From Heterobilharzia americana (Eukaryota; Platyhelminthes; Trematoda; Strigeidida; Schistosomatidae): a stretch of DNA of 64,000 nt. Shown here piece after piece: positions 12,470 to 23,024 of this stretch. The first letter of the stretch is position 1. Each line of letters begins with the position of its first letter. The notes below the pieces were generated by a model. The model saw only the letters and a program-made list of their open reading frames with translations, searched no databases and had not been told where the DNA came from. Location: NCBI GenBank assembly GCA_944470555.2, contig OX104134.1, forward strand, positions 71,666,678-71,730,677. Reading direction: 5' to 3'. The position numbers and the translations under genes are program-made.

Positions 12470-14500
12470 CTTGAAGCTGTTACACACTTCCATTATGAAT
12501 GCTGGGTCTGTTACAAGCAAACTGCCAATACTAAAAACAGTATTGCTCATGTTCAAACCGCGTGTTATAATAGCCACGGAGTCGTGGTGTCATCCTAACA
12601 TACCCGATGATGATGAAACAGTCATCGACATGTACACACGCTTCGGATGTGACCGGGACAGCACGTGAGGGGCGGTGCTTATTATGATTCCGAAACACCT
12701 GCATTCCGGTTGGAAAAAGCGGTACTTGAAAAACAGAAAAGATCCGTATGGGCCACTTTTCATCAGAATGGTGCTACGGCACTGGTGGGTTACATGCACA
12801 TAACACCTGCAGCCTTCTCTGCAGACATGTGCAAACTGAATTATGCCCGGAATATGTATCCTGTCTCCCATTTCAGAACAAAACTATGTGCAGGGATTTC
12901 AAGCCGCTGGGAGTTCAGTGGGAAAGGCGTACAAGACCTGCTGCATATAACCGCTTTCCCAGCTCACTGGACATATTCAGATAGAAACGGTTCGTCACCA
13001 TTCCGACAAGGGGTGGTAATGTAATCGACTTGGTATTCGGTCAAAGCGTTAGTCCGCTCCCCTCTCCCTCTCCCTGTCGGCTGCGAACTCTCAGAAAGCA
13101 GCCGCAAGACCGCAGTGTATGCGTACCCACTTCTCTCTTCAACCAGAACACCAGGCAATACACTCGCCCTCTTTCATTTGAAGTGCAGAAACTAGGCTAA
13201 AACTGGTTAAGAATTGGTGTCTCCGTTGATTAGATGTAGTGACTGGGGGGGTTGCGACTTCACCACAGCTGATCTTGAACTGGCAACAAGTGTACTTTAC
13301 TCTCATCTGTATTACTACCTCGATGCTACTACTCCACTGGTGTTATCAATGGAGCCCAACTCAAGTAAGTCTTTTGTTCCTCAGAAAAGGCACCGAAAGC
13401 TGCGTGAGATGTCGATAAAATGCTTTAGGTACCATGAACGGGATGCACTACGGTCCCTTAATACTCTCAGTTTCATTACTCAGTATCAGGAAAATTGTAC
13501 GAAGCAAGTTGAACCTATTGCGTTAGTTAGCATGTCTGAATTAGGTGAACTCACAGCAGTCCTAGGGATGCGGACATACCGGCAGAACCATGACATCGTC
13601 TTTATCGTAAATGACAGTTGGCTTCAGATAACTCATAAGAAATGTGTGTTATTCAGCGAAACGTTTGCTTCCAGCTATCTTCCGCCAGCAGACTTTTATG
13701 ATGATACAAACTCAATATTTAGCATCGGTCAGCCCTCCTTCTACACAGTAGAACCTACTCACGCCATTGAGTGCTCATGTGATGACACTAATCAAGTTGT
13801 TAGAACAGTTAAAAGCCCCGGTAGCGTCGGTGCGGATGGAATATCGTTGTATTTCTTCGATGGCCCTGACTTTTTTATAGTTGCCTAAACTATACTCCAC
13901 TGCTCCAGAAAATTCTATGTACCTCAGCTTCTGGAAGACACCCTTCATCTTACCTGAACATAAGTCTGGTGCAAAGAGTGAAGGAATAACCACCGGCCAA
14001 TAAACATCTGGTGTCATCCAGGGTAGCGTGGCAGGTCTTTTACTATTCACCCTTCTCGCCAGTAATCCCGTAGCTGTTTCGCAAATGGTAGACGGTTTCT
14101 GCTTACCGATGATCTTAACGTAGTCCACGCATTCCCCGTTGACAACTTGAACCACTTTTAAACAGTGGCCCAGAAAGAACTAGACCAGGCGGCCAACTGG
14201 TTCACCAGATGAAAGCTTGGATTCAACAATGACAGGTTTGGCTAGATATACCTAGATGCGCCCACCGTTAACATTCGGCTAAGCCTGCGGTCTGTGAAGC
14301 TGCTTAGCCCTCGGAGTGTCGCAGACTTGGGTCTGAGGTATTCTGATGACTTGGCACTCGCTGAACAAGTCGCAACTCACACCGAAAAGTCAAGAATTCT
14401 TTCAGACTGCACAGTTCACGACTTCTACGGCTATGATGCAAAGCTCCCACTCTAAAGGACCTGCATGAAACCACTGATGGAATGCTGATCATTCATTTTG
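12470..14500 (+). mobile_element. CR1-like LINE ORF2, degraded: endonuclease, linker, partial RT
   Basis: At 12,471 the frame KLLHTSIMNAGSVTSKL, with VIIATESWCHPNIPDDD, matches the N-terminal endonuclease ('NARSLxNKL ... ITETWLxxxIPD'). At 13,214-13,888 a 224-codon frame covers the linker and the start of the polymerase, including SETFASSYLP and the fingers motif SPGSVGADGIS (normally 'SPGPDGI'). From about 13,890 the same strand gives ENSMYLSFWKTPF, then jumps to a PQGSVLGPLLF-like GVIQGSVAGLLLF near 14,015, so a block of the RT is missing. Several stops and frame changes follow to about 14,500. Non-functional. Confidence 0.75.
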
Positions 14501-14639
14501 AGTGGTGCTCATATTATTAACAAGTTTGGGATCGAAACTGTCTAGGGGTATTTCACATCTGGCCTGCTCGGACACAAGTGTGACAGGATCACATATCCAG
14601 ATGTATGTCCCTTAATTCGCAATCACTTTGGATGAGACA

Positions 14640-15910
14640 ACTGAAGATAAACCTTGTTTCCCTTTTCAAGATTCCGCATGATATATCATGTTCATCTGGT
14701 CGACAATTTTGATTCTCACAGGCAGGCTGCTATGAATTACGTGACCAAGTACAGAGATGAAATAAGAGATTCTAGAAAATCCCTACGTGCTAACATACTT
14801 TCCGCCAAGTTTTCCCGAAGACGGAATCAACTACTTAATGAAGTTAGAACCTGTAGCTCACCTTTTTAGTTAAGCCACCTGTGAACCAATTCTTGACTTC
14901 CAACAATCTGATAAACATTTCAGGCCCAGCGCATAACGCGGTAAAGTTGAATCTACACGCTTATTTTCAAACGGTTCTTGACCATATCAGTTTGCGAATT
15001 TCCTGTTGTGTCTGACTGCCTGCAACTATATATTTGTAGTAACATTTCAATTTGTCCCACATTTTTAGTCTAGAGCCCCGATGTTCTCCTCACATACAGT
15101 GTTACCAACGTTTCGGTATACTAACTACGGCCGCTTTCTGTTTTTCAATTTCAGCACCAAGTTTCGATTTGAAGGCCCTTTTAGGTGGGAAGATCTAAGG
15201 CCGAAAGTTCTAAAATTGACTGCCGTAGAGATAGAAGCAGACTTGGTTATTCCATTGCTCTTTTCTGGGGCAGGAGCATCGTTACTCCGTATTCCTCAGA
15301 TCTCGATGAACTGGTATGCCCCACACCTTTCGTCAGAACTGAAGACATCATACTGGTCATAATTAACAGTATTAAAGACCGCAGAAAAGAAATAGATAAT
15401 ATTAGGACCATAATGAGAGAGATCCTCGGAATAGTTGAGGGTTTCCATTCATTGGCATATCTTCTTGGAAAGCCCGAGAGCTTAAATGAAAACCATGTAC
15501 AGAACGTGGAAAACTTGCTAGGCTATTTGGCAACGGAGGTAATGAAGAGACTATCGTAGTCTCAACAGGCCATCCTTATAACATACTGATACCCTATCCT
15601 TGGATGTAGTTAAGACAAAAGTGTTAAACTCATATGTTATGACGGGAATGTACTGTGACGTAAGCGCCTCCGCGAAGCGCCAACACAGTTCAATCACCCC
15701 ATGATTTTCAAGTTCACTACTTCATTTGACGCCAAAAGATTTATTGAATTACAAGAACACGTAAGGCTACACAGCTATCTTAAAAACATTGCTATTGCAC
15801 AAGAAAGAACTGCGTGCCAACGCAGAAAACAAAAAGGAAGTAGTCTGATCAGCTCGTCACCTTTAAACATAGAGGCCGCTGTCTGCACGAATCGACACGA
15901 CCAGTAACCC
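14640..15910 (+). mobile_element. Further LINE-derived fragments (ORF2 linker and ORF1-like)
   Basis: The 14,654-14,869 frame (RQAAMNYVTKYRDEIRDSRK, then ILSAKFSRRRNQ) looks like the linker between endonuclease and polymerase. The 15,185-15,559 frame is helical and charged, with no domain I recognise. The 15,701-15,907 frame starts FKFTTSFDAKRFIELQEHVR and then QERTACQRRKQKGSS, which fits a CR1-like ORF1 RNA-binding segment. These pieces lie immediately upstream of the long ORF1 at 16,288 but are not continuous with it. Confidence 0.45.
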
Positions 15911-16287
15911 TGTTGAATATACCTCTTCGGTGCAATGGTCTCAATCAAACCTAGCTCCGAGTGAACCTGATCCTTCAGTTGCTCGTAAACAGAAAGTTAT
16001 GGGTACCGTGTAATCTTACCGTGATTTGGAAATTTAGCTTTTGTTGTGTATAAGGCAACGATGGCTCTGGTTTTCAATAAGAGTATTCTCCCAAGCTTCC
16101 AGTTAGATAAGTTTACCCTACTTTTACGTGTCTTTTTGTTCATACTAAGATAATGAGGCTTTGCCTCTGTTCCAGTTTCAGTTTGATATGATAACTTTTA
16201 GGGTACTACTATTTTTCAAGTTTCTCCAGAGTTTTTTATTTTATCTATACCCTTTCTATACTTTTGACGAAAGTGGTGGCCAAACAG

Positions 16288-17769
16288 ATGTGCAAGAGGC
16301 AGGGCTGTCGTCACACCGTTCAAGTGGGTATGCAATGTGATACATGCGACGGATGGTTTCATGGCGCTTGCACTGACCTAACGCAAACTGAGTACACAAA
16401 ACTCAGCAAGCCTGGCCGCAGGTGGCATTGCCGCTTGTGTAGATATGCACTAGACGACGTTCTTGAAAACATCGTTGGCATGTTATCGGAATTAAAAAAC
16501 AGACTGAAAGTAGGCCACAAAAAGAGGAAGCCGAAAACGTCAAAAGCAGTGCCTAAGCACGAGGGTTACGGAGTCAGAAAATCGTCTGGCGGAAAAATTG
16601 CTCAAGTCACTCGACAAGAGCAAGGGTCTGGTTTTATGGAAGACATGATGCACCTCAGTAGTACGATAACATTAACTGTCCTACTATCCTCCACTCGTAT
16701 TTTGTCATCAGCAGACAAGGCTCACGATGAAGCTGTCATACCAAACAAAAATGCTCAAGACGGAGAACAGGTGGCAGCCGTACGAAGCAAAAACAAGCGA
16801 GTTTCAACTGCAGTCAAACCCATCGGGTCTGGGGAGGTGGGAAACACAGGGGGCAAACCCAAGTGGGGTAATCTGGAAATCGGGGAGGCTAAACATGGGT
16901 CCGCAGGAAAGTGGAATAGGCGGCAGACCATGTGGGTCAATAACGAGCCCGTCGAACAAGCAAACGTGTTACCTAGGGACCAGGGCAAAGCTGGAGAGAA
17001 GATGAAAGCTCAACAAAAAGGGACCGAGCGTCAGAGGTCGACAGGACATACTACTATCCAGAATGATTCCTTGATCGTCATGAACCTGATGGACAGCTCT
17101 GAAATCCCATGTAGCCTTCGGGACAAGAATGATAGGGTTCTTTGGGAGGACGTACGCGGAAAACTGAAGCTGGACCACATAAAACCAGTAGCTGCAACTA
17201 GGCTCTATCGTGGTCCCGATCTAATAACTAAGGGCAAATCTCGTCTTTTGAGGCTCACATTCTTCAACTCGGATGATGTCGAGGATGTACTCTTAGCATC
17301 CCACGTGCTCGGAACTGAAGGGGAAGTAAGGATACTGCCAGACATCCCGCACTCTGAGAGAAAGGCTCTAAGGAATCTGTCGGGCGATAACCGTGACGCC
17401 TACTTCAGAGGAAGAAACCTAATAGTGCAAGGCATACCTGGGAATCCAGGCACCGAGGATATTCACCACGATTCCCGCGAGTGGAAGTTCCTCAAGAATA
17501 CTATGAACCCCAAGGGAGTAATCACCCAAAGCGTCTCACGCATGCCCAAAAAAGACGACGATCCTAGACCAAGGCCGATCAAAGTGGTCATTCTGACTCA
17601 TCAAATGGCAGCACTTACACTGGAGGCTCTCTGGGCGAACATAACTCGTCTGCCATCTGGAGTCCGCATGCAGCCTGATAGGTCACATCACGAAAGGCTG
17701 CAACGAAAACAGAAAAAAGCCGGACTAGTTGTGCCTCTGAAAGACTGCCTAGATGCGAAAAACGGGTAA
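16288..17769 (+). CDS. Intact LINE ORF1 with PHD-type zinc finger
   Basis: This is the longest undisturbed transposon frame in the window. An open frame is present from 16,264, but the first real ATG is at 16,288, giving about 493 residues. The N-terminus is a PHD-finger-like Cys4-His-Cys3 module in the first 50 residues: CKRQGC, CDTC, GWFHGAC and CRLC in order, spaced as expected. A Lys/Arg-rich linker follows. The C-terminal third (about residues 270-460) has EIPCSLRDKNDRVLWEDVR and a KSRLLRLTFFNSDDVEDVL strand pattern that suggests an RNA-recognition-type fold. ORF1 proteins of CR1-group LINEs with such fingers are known; the proposed role is binding the element RNA. ORF2 sequence follows directly at about 17,820 but is broken. 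A host gene with a retained PHD finger is the alternative. Confidence 0.65.
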   Translation: MCKRQGCRHTVQVGMQCDTCDGWFHGACTDLTQTEYTKLSKPGRRWHCRLCRYALDDVLENIVGMLSELKNRLKVGHKKRKPKTSKAVPKHEGYGVRKSSGGKIAQVTRQEQGSGFMEDMMHLSSTITLTVLLSSTRILSSADKAHDEAVIPNKNAQDGEQVAAVRSKNKRVSTAVKPIGSGEVGNTGGKPKWGNLEIGEAKHGSAGKWNRRQTMWVNNEPVEQANVLPRDQGKAGEKMKAQQKGTERQRSTGHTTIQNDSLIVMNLMDSSEIPCSLRDKNDRVLWEDVRGKLKLDHIKPVAATRLYRGPDLITKGKSRLLRLTFFNSDDVEDVLLASHVLGTEGEVRILPDIPHSERKALRNLSGDNRDAYFRGRNLIVQGIPGNPGTEDIHHDSREWKFLKNTMNPKGVITQSVSRMPKKDDDPRPRPIKVVILTHQMAALTLEALWANITRLPSGVRMQPDRSHHERLQRKQKKAGLVVPLKDCLDAKNG

Positions 17770-17789
17770 GGGGCGGGGGAACACTACAC

Positions 17790-18990
17790 TGGTGGGCAGC
17801 AATTAGGCACGGTCCCAGTCTCCAGCCAGTCAACTGGAAAACAGGGAAGGTGCAGGGGTTATATTTCAAGTACAGGGCATAAGTTGCACCTGCACTAATG
17901 CACAAAGTTTACTGAGCAAACTAGACTACCTGCGGTAACTAAGTGAGGACACCTGTGCTCACTTTATCGGTGTTACTGAGACATGGGCTTCATCTGACAC
18001 GTCAAACCAGGAGCTGGAAATGGCTAATGCTATGCTGTTCCGCGATGATAGGAAGGGTGGTAGGGGGCTGGGGTGGCACTTTACATCAGTTCCTCTCTCC
18101 CAGCCCACCAAATCCATATCCAAGATTTGGTGGGAGTCATTATAAAAAGCCGTCTGCTGACTAACAGTATGACAACTGGATGCCGGAGGCAATCAGTTGG
18201 TCTCTCAAACTGGGGCACACAAGCGTGCTAATTTTAGGAGACTCTAACCTACCGAAGGTTAACTTTGCAGATCACACTTCTAGCAGGAGCGATGATTCCA
18301 TTGTAGCGAGATTTTTCCATCTGACTGAGGTGCTGGGGCTTACGGAAAATGTGAGCACAGTGAAGCGAGTGGGGGAGACTCAAACTCCATCTCGCTTAGA
18401 CTGAGTCTTCACGAATGAAGAATTCCTGATAGACAACCTAGCAGTCCTTAATCCTTTAAGCAGTAGTGACAACGTTGTCACCGGCTTCCAATTTGTTTGT
18501 GATACCAATGTAACCAGACACTTCAATGAACATCGTTGGAACTTCAGACGACTTGGCACTCTGGCTCTTCTAACTACAATGGAACAGACCGATTGGGAGG
18601 TTAACCATGTGTGGCAAGATATGAATACCCCTTGGAAATTCATACTTGATAAGATCTTGCTTGAGATCAGCCAGTCTGTTGCACTTTCGAGACTGAAGTG
18701 CTTCAGGTCACTTAAGGTAATAAGGAACCTCACTCTCAAGCCACTTGGGTTAAAGAGACATCACTGGGCTGAGCACAAAAGGACTGACACCAAATGTACC
18801 CACAGACAATTCAAACAGACGAGAAACACGTGTACGAAGGCTATGAGAGCCGATCGGCAGCGGCGTCAAGTCTGGCTTGCCAACAAGTTTTGTGCCTAAC
18901 CCGAGAAGCCTCTTCCTCTACGCTGCTTCATTCCGGCAGGCTAAAGCGGGGGTCACTCAACTACTGGGTGCGAACGGACTGAATAATGAT
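17790..18990 (+). pseudogene. Broken ORF2 endonuclease downstream of the PHD ORF1
   Basis: Pieces in shifting frames spell a CR1-type endonuclease: ACTNAQSLLSKLDYLR, HFIGVTETWASSDTSN, RGLGWHF, then LILGDSNLPKVNF at about 18,222-18,260, then LGLTENVSTVKRVGETQTPSRLD. At least four stops or frame changes separate them. Sequence continues with RWNFRRL and other linker-type text to about 18,900. No polymerase block is visible before the copy ends in an AAT-rich tail (about 18,983-19,000), so the RT portion is deleted. Confidence 0.7.
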
Positions 18991-19002
18991 AATAATATAT
19001 TT
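18983..19002 (+). repeat. AAT-rich tail at the 3' end of the LINE
   Basis: GAATAATGATAATAATATAT closes the LINE remnant. This kind of tail also ends the 46.5-50 kb element. Confidence 0.6.
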
Positions 19003-22000
19003 CATACAGCATAGGTTGTATGAATACAAGTCAGTTTACAGGTTTGATCGTTATGGTAATAAGAAATGACTATTATGTACAATGTTAAACCATACATTAG
19101 ATACCGTCATTCATGGCATATGAGAGGTTTGTCGAAGCAGGCTCAGTTCGAAATTAGGGATTATTCGGTTATTGTTTGAATCTTCCAATATTCTTGAAGG
19201 TGATGCAGGCAGTGCAGTCGTGACCTTGGGGTGTGTGCGTTCGTCATAAGGCTTTGATTGCAAGGTGCACACTGACAAATGAGATTTCTAAAATTCCATT
19301 TGAATGCAGGACTGGTTAATTGAACCTGAAAAAATTGTTGAGTGGTATCCTTTTCACTTGACTTATGTAGTCGTCCCTCCCAACTACTTTCTTGTATGAT
19401 TTACGCGCGTGCTTGAAACTAAAACAAAACGAAAGTGACGATAAAAAGTAGAAAATAAGAATGGGGTCGCTGAAATTATAAACTCTACTGCCTCAGCTCA
19501 TTCTGCCCTACCCTGTTGTCTCTGCAGCTGTGATGTGGTAACACAACAGAAAACCATGATGGTCCTTCCCTTATGACTATGTAAAGCGTGTTAGCATCAT
19601 GGCAAAAATCACGAGTCTTGTTCAAATGTTTATAACTTCGTTTGGTTTTTGCACACAAGTTTCCCGGATGTCCGCGAATGCCTGGTGCCACGACGATATC
19701 TCCTGTTTCAGTATGGTCTTCGCTACTCCCATATGTTCCTTCATCTTTTTCTCCATAAGCTGACCTCTAGATAGTCGGTTAAGGTTACTTCACCCAGCAA
19801 ATTTTGTAGTCAGAACAATTGACTCACCTATGCGTGCCATGATTGATATACCTCCATGTAGAATTTTTGTGGTTCTATTTTGAGTTTGGCCTGCTACTCG
19901 ATTTTCAGGACTATCTGGTCAGTACTTCATTCATATGGAATCCCAGTGGTCGTAACTATTAGCGCATACCACGCCCTTACAACTTTATGGTCACGGCTGT
20001 ACCACCCTCACGAATACAAGAATATTCAATGGTTGAAACAGTGACTGAATTAGTCCTGATTACGAACTTGTCTTAATCTGCGAACACCTATGTTGGTGTT
20101 TAGCTATTTATTGTTTTTTGTTTGCCAAACGTTAAAGTTCTTCCTATAAACTTGTAGCGTCATACACTTCCCCAAAATCAATAGCCTAGGGTTTGACGAC
20201 TTTCGACATTGATGCTGACCTTAATAGTTTAACTGGACTCGCTAAGCTGAAGGCACCCGGTCAAGCATCCTCGCCACTTGGCACGCTGTCGTGTTACGTT
20301 GCACTGCTCGTATTCGACTCTCTAGCCAGTTAGTTGGAACGCATCGGTATTTTGGCATGACCATCCAAATATACTATTCCATCCGACTATGCTATCGTGT
20401 TCTTCCTTGGTGTCGTATTCGTGGGTACATAACAAGTTCGAATAATTAGTGATTGATCTTTGCGTCTGTCAAGTTCGCACCAGGACAAATCCTAAAAACT
20501 CACCTTGTACGTGCCTTGAACAAAGATGTCTAATGTATTGCTTGTTATAGCACGTAACAGTGCGTACATGTTGCCAAAGTGATCACACCCGCAAGTTAAT
20601 TTGTTTCCACGTAGCTTATGTTGTATGAAATAAGTACATTAAGTGCTGCCCAGAACTAATTGAATTTTCACATTTCAACAGCCACTTTTTCCTGTTAACA
20701 ACCACGAGAAGTAGTGACCCACGGATCGTAGACGCAGAAGCCAGTGGAGCGGAAGCTTTTTCTATAACGTCAACAACCACGTGAACCATCTGAGCCACTG
20801 CTTCCATTCTCAGTTGAAGAATACACAAACTTCTGCACATGTACATTAAACTACCACCAAAACTTGTAATATACTATTGGTTGCACATAATATAACCCTA
20901 CCGTGAACGTAAAGATGGCTTCAGAATTGCAGCGCAGTTGACACACTTTCCATCCCAGTCGGCGAAATATGCTCTATTTTGTGGTTTGGCGGATTCACTA
21001 TGAAGCCTTGTACTATATCTTTCCTTTTCATAACTCTCAGCGTTTGCCTTACTCAGAACGTAGTATAAGATGGCAAAATATTACCGGCAATTACTCTGGG
21101 AAACTTGCTTTACACTGAAACAGCTAATAAAATTTACGTACTGGCTGAATACGATTGCATCATACCAGCAAACAGACAATTGTAGCGCAATATTATTCCT
21201 TATTATTCATTCATTCATGTAGTGAATTTCTCTAAACAACAATTTTTATAAAAAGTAATTTGAAATCCTCCTTCGGTAGTGGAGAAATGTATGCAAAAAC
21301 AACGAACGAGCTTGACGTGATGTAGTTGCCGGGGTGTCCTTCAAAGTCAATGTCCTTTTCCAAAACGCGCGCTAGTATAGTTTACCGTTTGAAGTCTATA
21401 TCGCAATATTTGTTTATCCTTACACATACACGGTTTTATTACAATAACTAAATATGCATCTACAGTTATTTGTCAAAAACCCTAAATGATTGCAGATTAC
21501 AGGTCAAATGATTCCCACAAATATAAACAAATTTGAACAGGCTTGGCATATTACTGCTGGCGGTGTTATTAAGCTTTCCTGCGTGTTTAATTTCTATTCA
21601 GGTTTGGCTAATATTTTGTCGTGTATGTGAGATTACATTTGTCAGGTAATTCTCTATCTTTTCTGTCTGTGTATCCTCTCATTCAATTAACTTTCAACTC
21701 GCGGATCGCTTATGGCTGTTTTATCACTAGACGTTTTTCCGTTCATTACGTTGTATTGCTAGGGGTTGTAACACGAGACCAATGCTTTTTCAGCGAGGTT
21801 GTATGTTCTTGTTCACAATGCTAAAGGATATGTGTGTAAACAATATCGACTATGGACTAACCAGCTGTCCGGGATCTTAGTTTAAACAGAAACAAAAAAA
21901 AGAAAACTGCATAACTTCAATGATGAAGATATAATGCATGTCTCTAGTGTTCGGTGAGATATTGTTTCATGGAATATGCGTCGACTTTTGCAGTCAATAT

Positions 22001-22640
22001 TTATGATGGAATCGTTTTTATGGTGCTTACTGATGAAAAGTTACCTGAGTTTCAGTTGTAGGCCACTACGGAGAATTGTTACTCAATTTTAAGTTGTTAC
22101 ATTTCTGTGCTTTCTCGGATATTGAGTAACTGCCAAAATATGGAAGATCCGTACCATATCACGTAATGCTGGTGCCCTACCAAACTTCTTCATATTGCTT
22201 CCCTGGGAAAAGATTTATGTTCGTCTTAATGGTCGGTGCATAAGCGTATCACTAACTTGCTCTGTATCTACTGTTTAAGGGCTAGCCAGCAAGAGTTAAG
22301 ACTAAAATTGCGTATATTAGACATATACTTATTATATCTGCTTATTCTTGCAGAAAAGTGGTCGAAGCACTACTAAATCTTCAGTTGCTAATGCTTTATG
22401 CTGGTGCACCATAGTCATCGAACACACCTCCAAGTATCTACTTTTGGTTAGTCAGGTGGTACAGTGAGCTCAGTTTGCGACATCCTATTGCACGAACCTG
22501 CATATGATTATTGTATCACGGAGTGATATTTCCAGTTCTTTAAAATTATGTGGTTGATTTAGAAGGGAAACCAGCAGTGAAATCGAAATCTGCTGAACAA
22601 ACTTGTGTACCTGTATGCAGTATGCAGTAAGCCACTTATT
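19003..22640. other. Gene-poor AT-rich stretch
   Basis: I see no domain-bearing frame, no exon set with matching phases, and no RNA gene. Frames of up to 76 codons (for example minus-strand 20,846-20,616) have no recognisable motif. Intergenic DNA, introns or very old repeat are all possible. Confidence 0.5.
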
Positions 22641-22649
22641 ATATGCAGA

Positions 22650-22752
22650 ATAGTGAAGTATCCTGGTCTCCCAGCAGGGAGACCTGGGATCGAACCCGTG
22701 ACTCAGTGGGCAGAAGTCAAGCGCCTAGACCAATGAGCTACAGCTCCACTAA
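22650..22752 (-). repeat. tRNA-like sequence (tRNA-derived SINE head or tRNA pseudogene)
   Basis: On the minus strand there is an A-box-like TAGCTCATTGGTCTAGGCG, then about 30 nt further a B-box-like GGGTTCGATCCCAG. The spacing is that of an internal RNA polymerase III promoter. The proposed 5' arm GTGGAGC has no complementary 3' arm after the T-loop, where GTCTCCC follows instead. A functional tRNA is therefore unlikely and a tRNA-derived SINE or pseudogene is preferred. Confidence 0.6.
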
Positions 22753-23024
22753 ACGTCAGTGGTCAGATGGGAACGGATGTTTTCAACGTGGTTTGGTTGC
22801 CGATGATGAGGGACTTAAAGTAATATTTCCACCCTTGAGGTACTGGTGATCTCTATCGTCGTCAATATGCGCTAATACATTTCGAATAGCATCATTTTTA
22901 AGAACACACGATATGAATTACCTTTCTTAAAGCTGCGCATCCAAAATAACTTCCTAAATGGTTTAACCATGGTTGAAAATGCCTGAAACAGTGTCCTTAC
23001 ATGATCATCAACATAGGACTAGGC

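Noticed and set aside
22650..22752. Functional tRNA gene on the minus strand
   Set aside because: A and B boxes are present, but the acceptor-stem arms do not pair, so it is treated as tRNA-derived.
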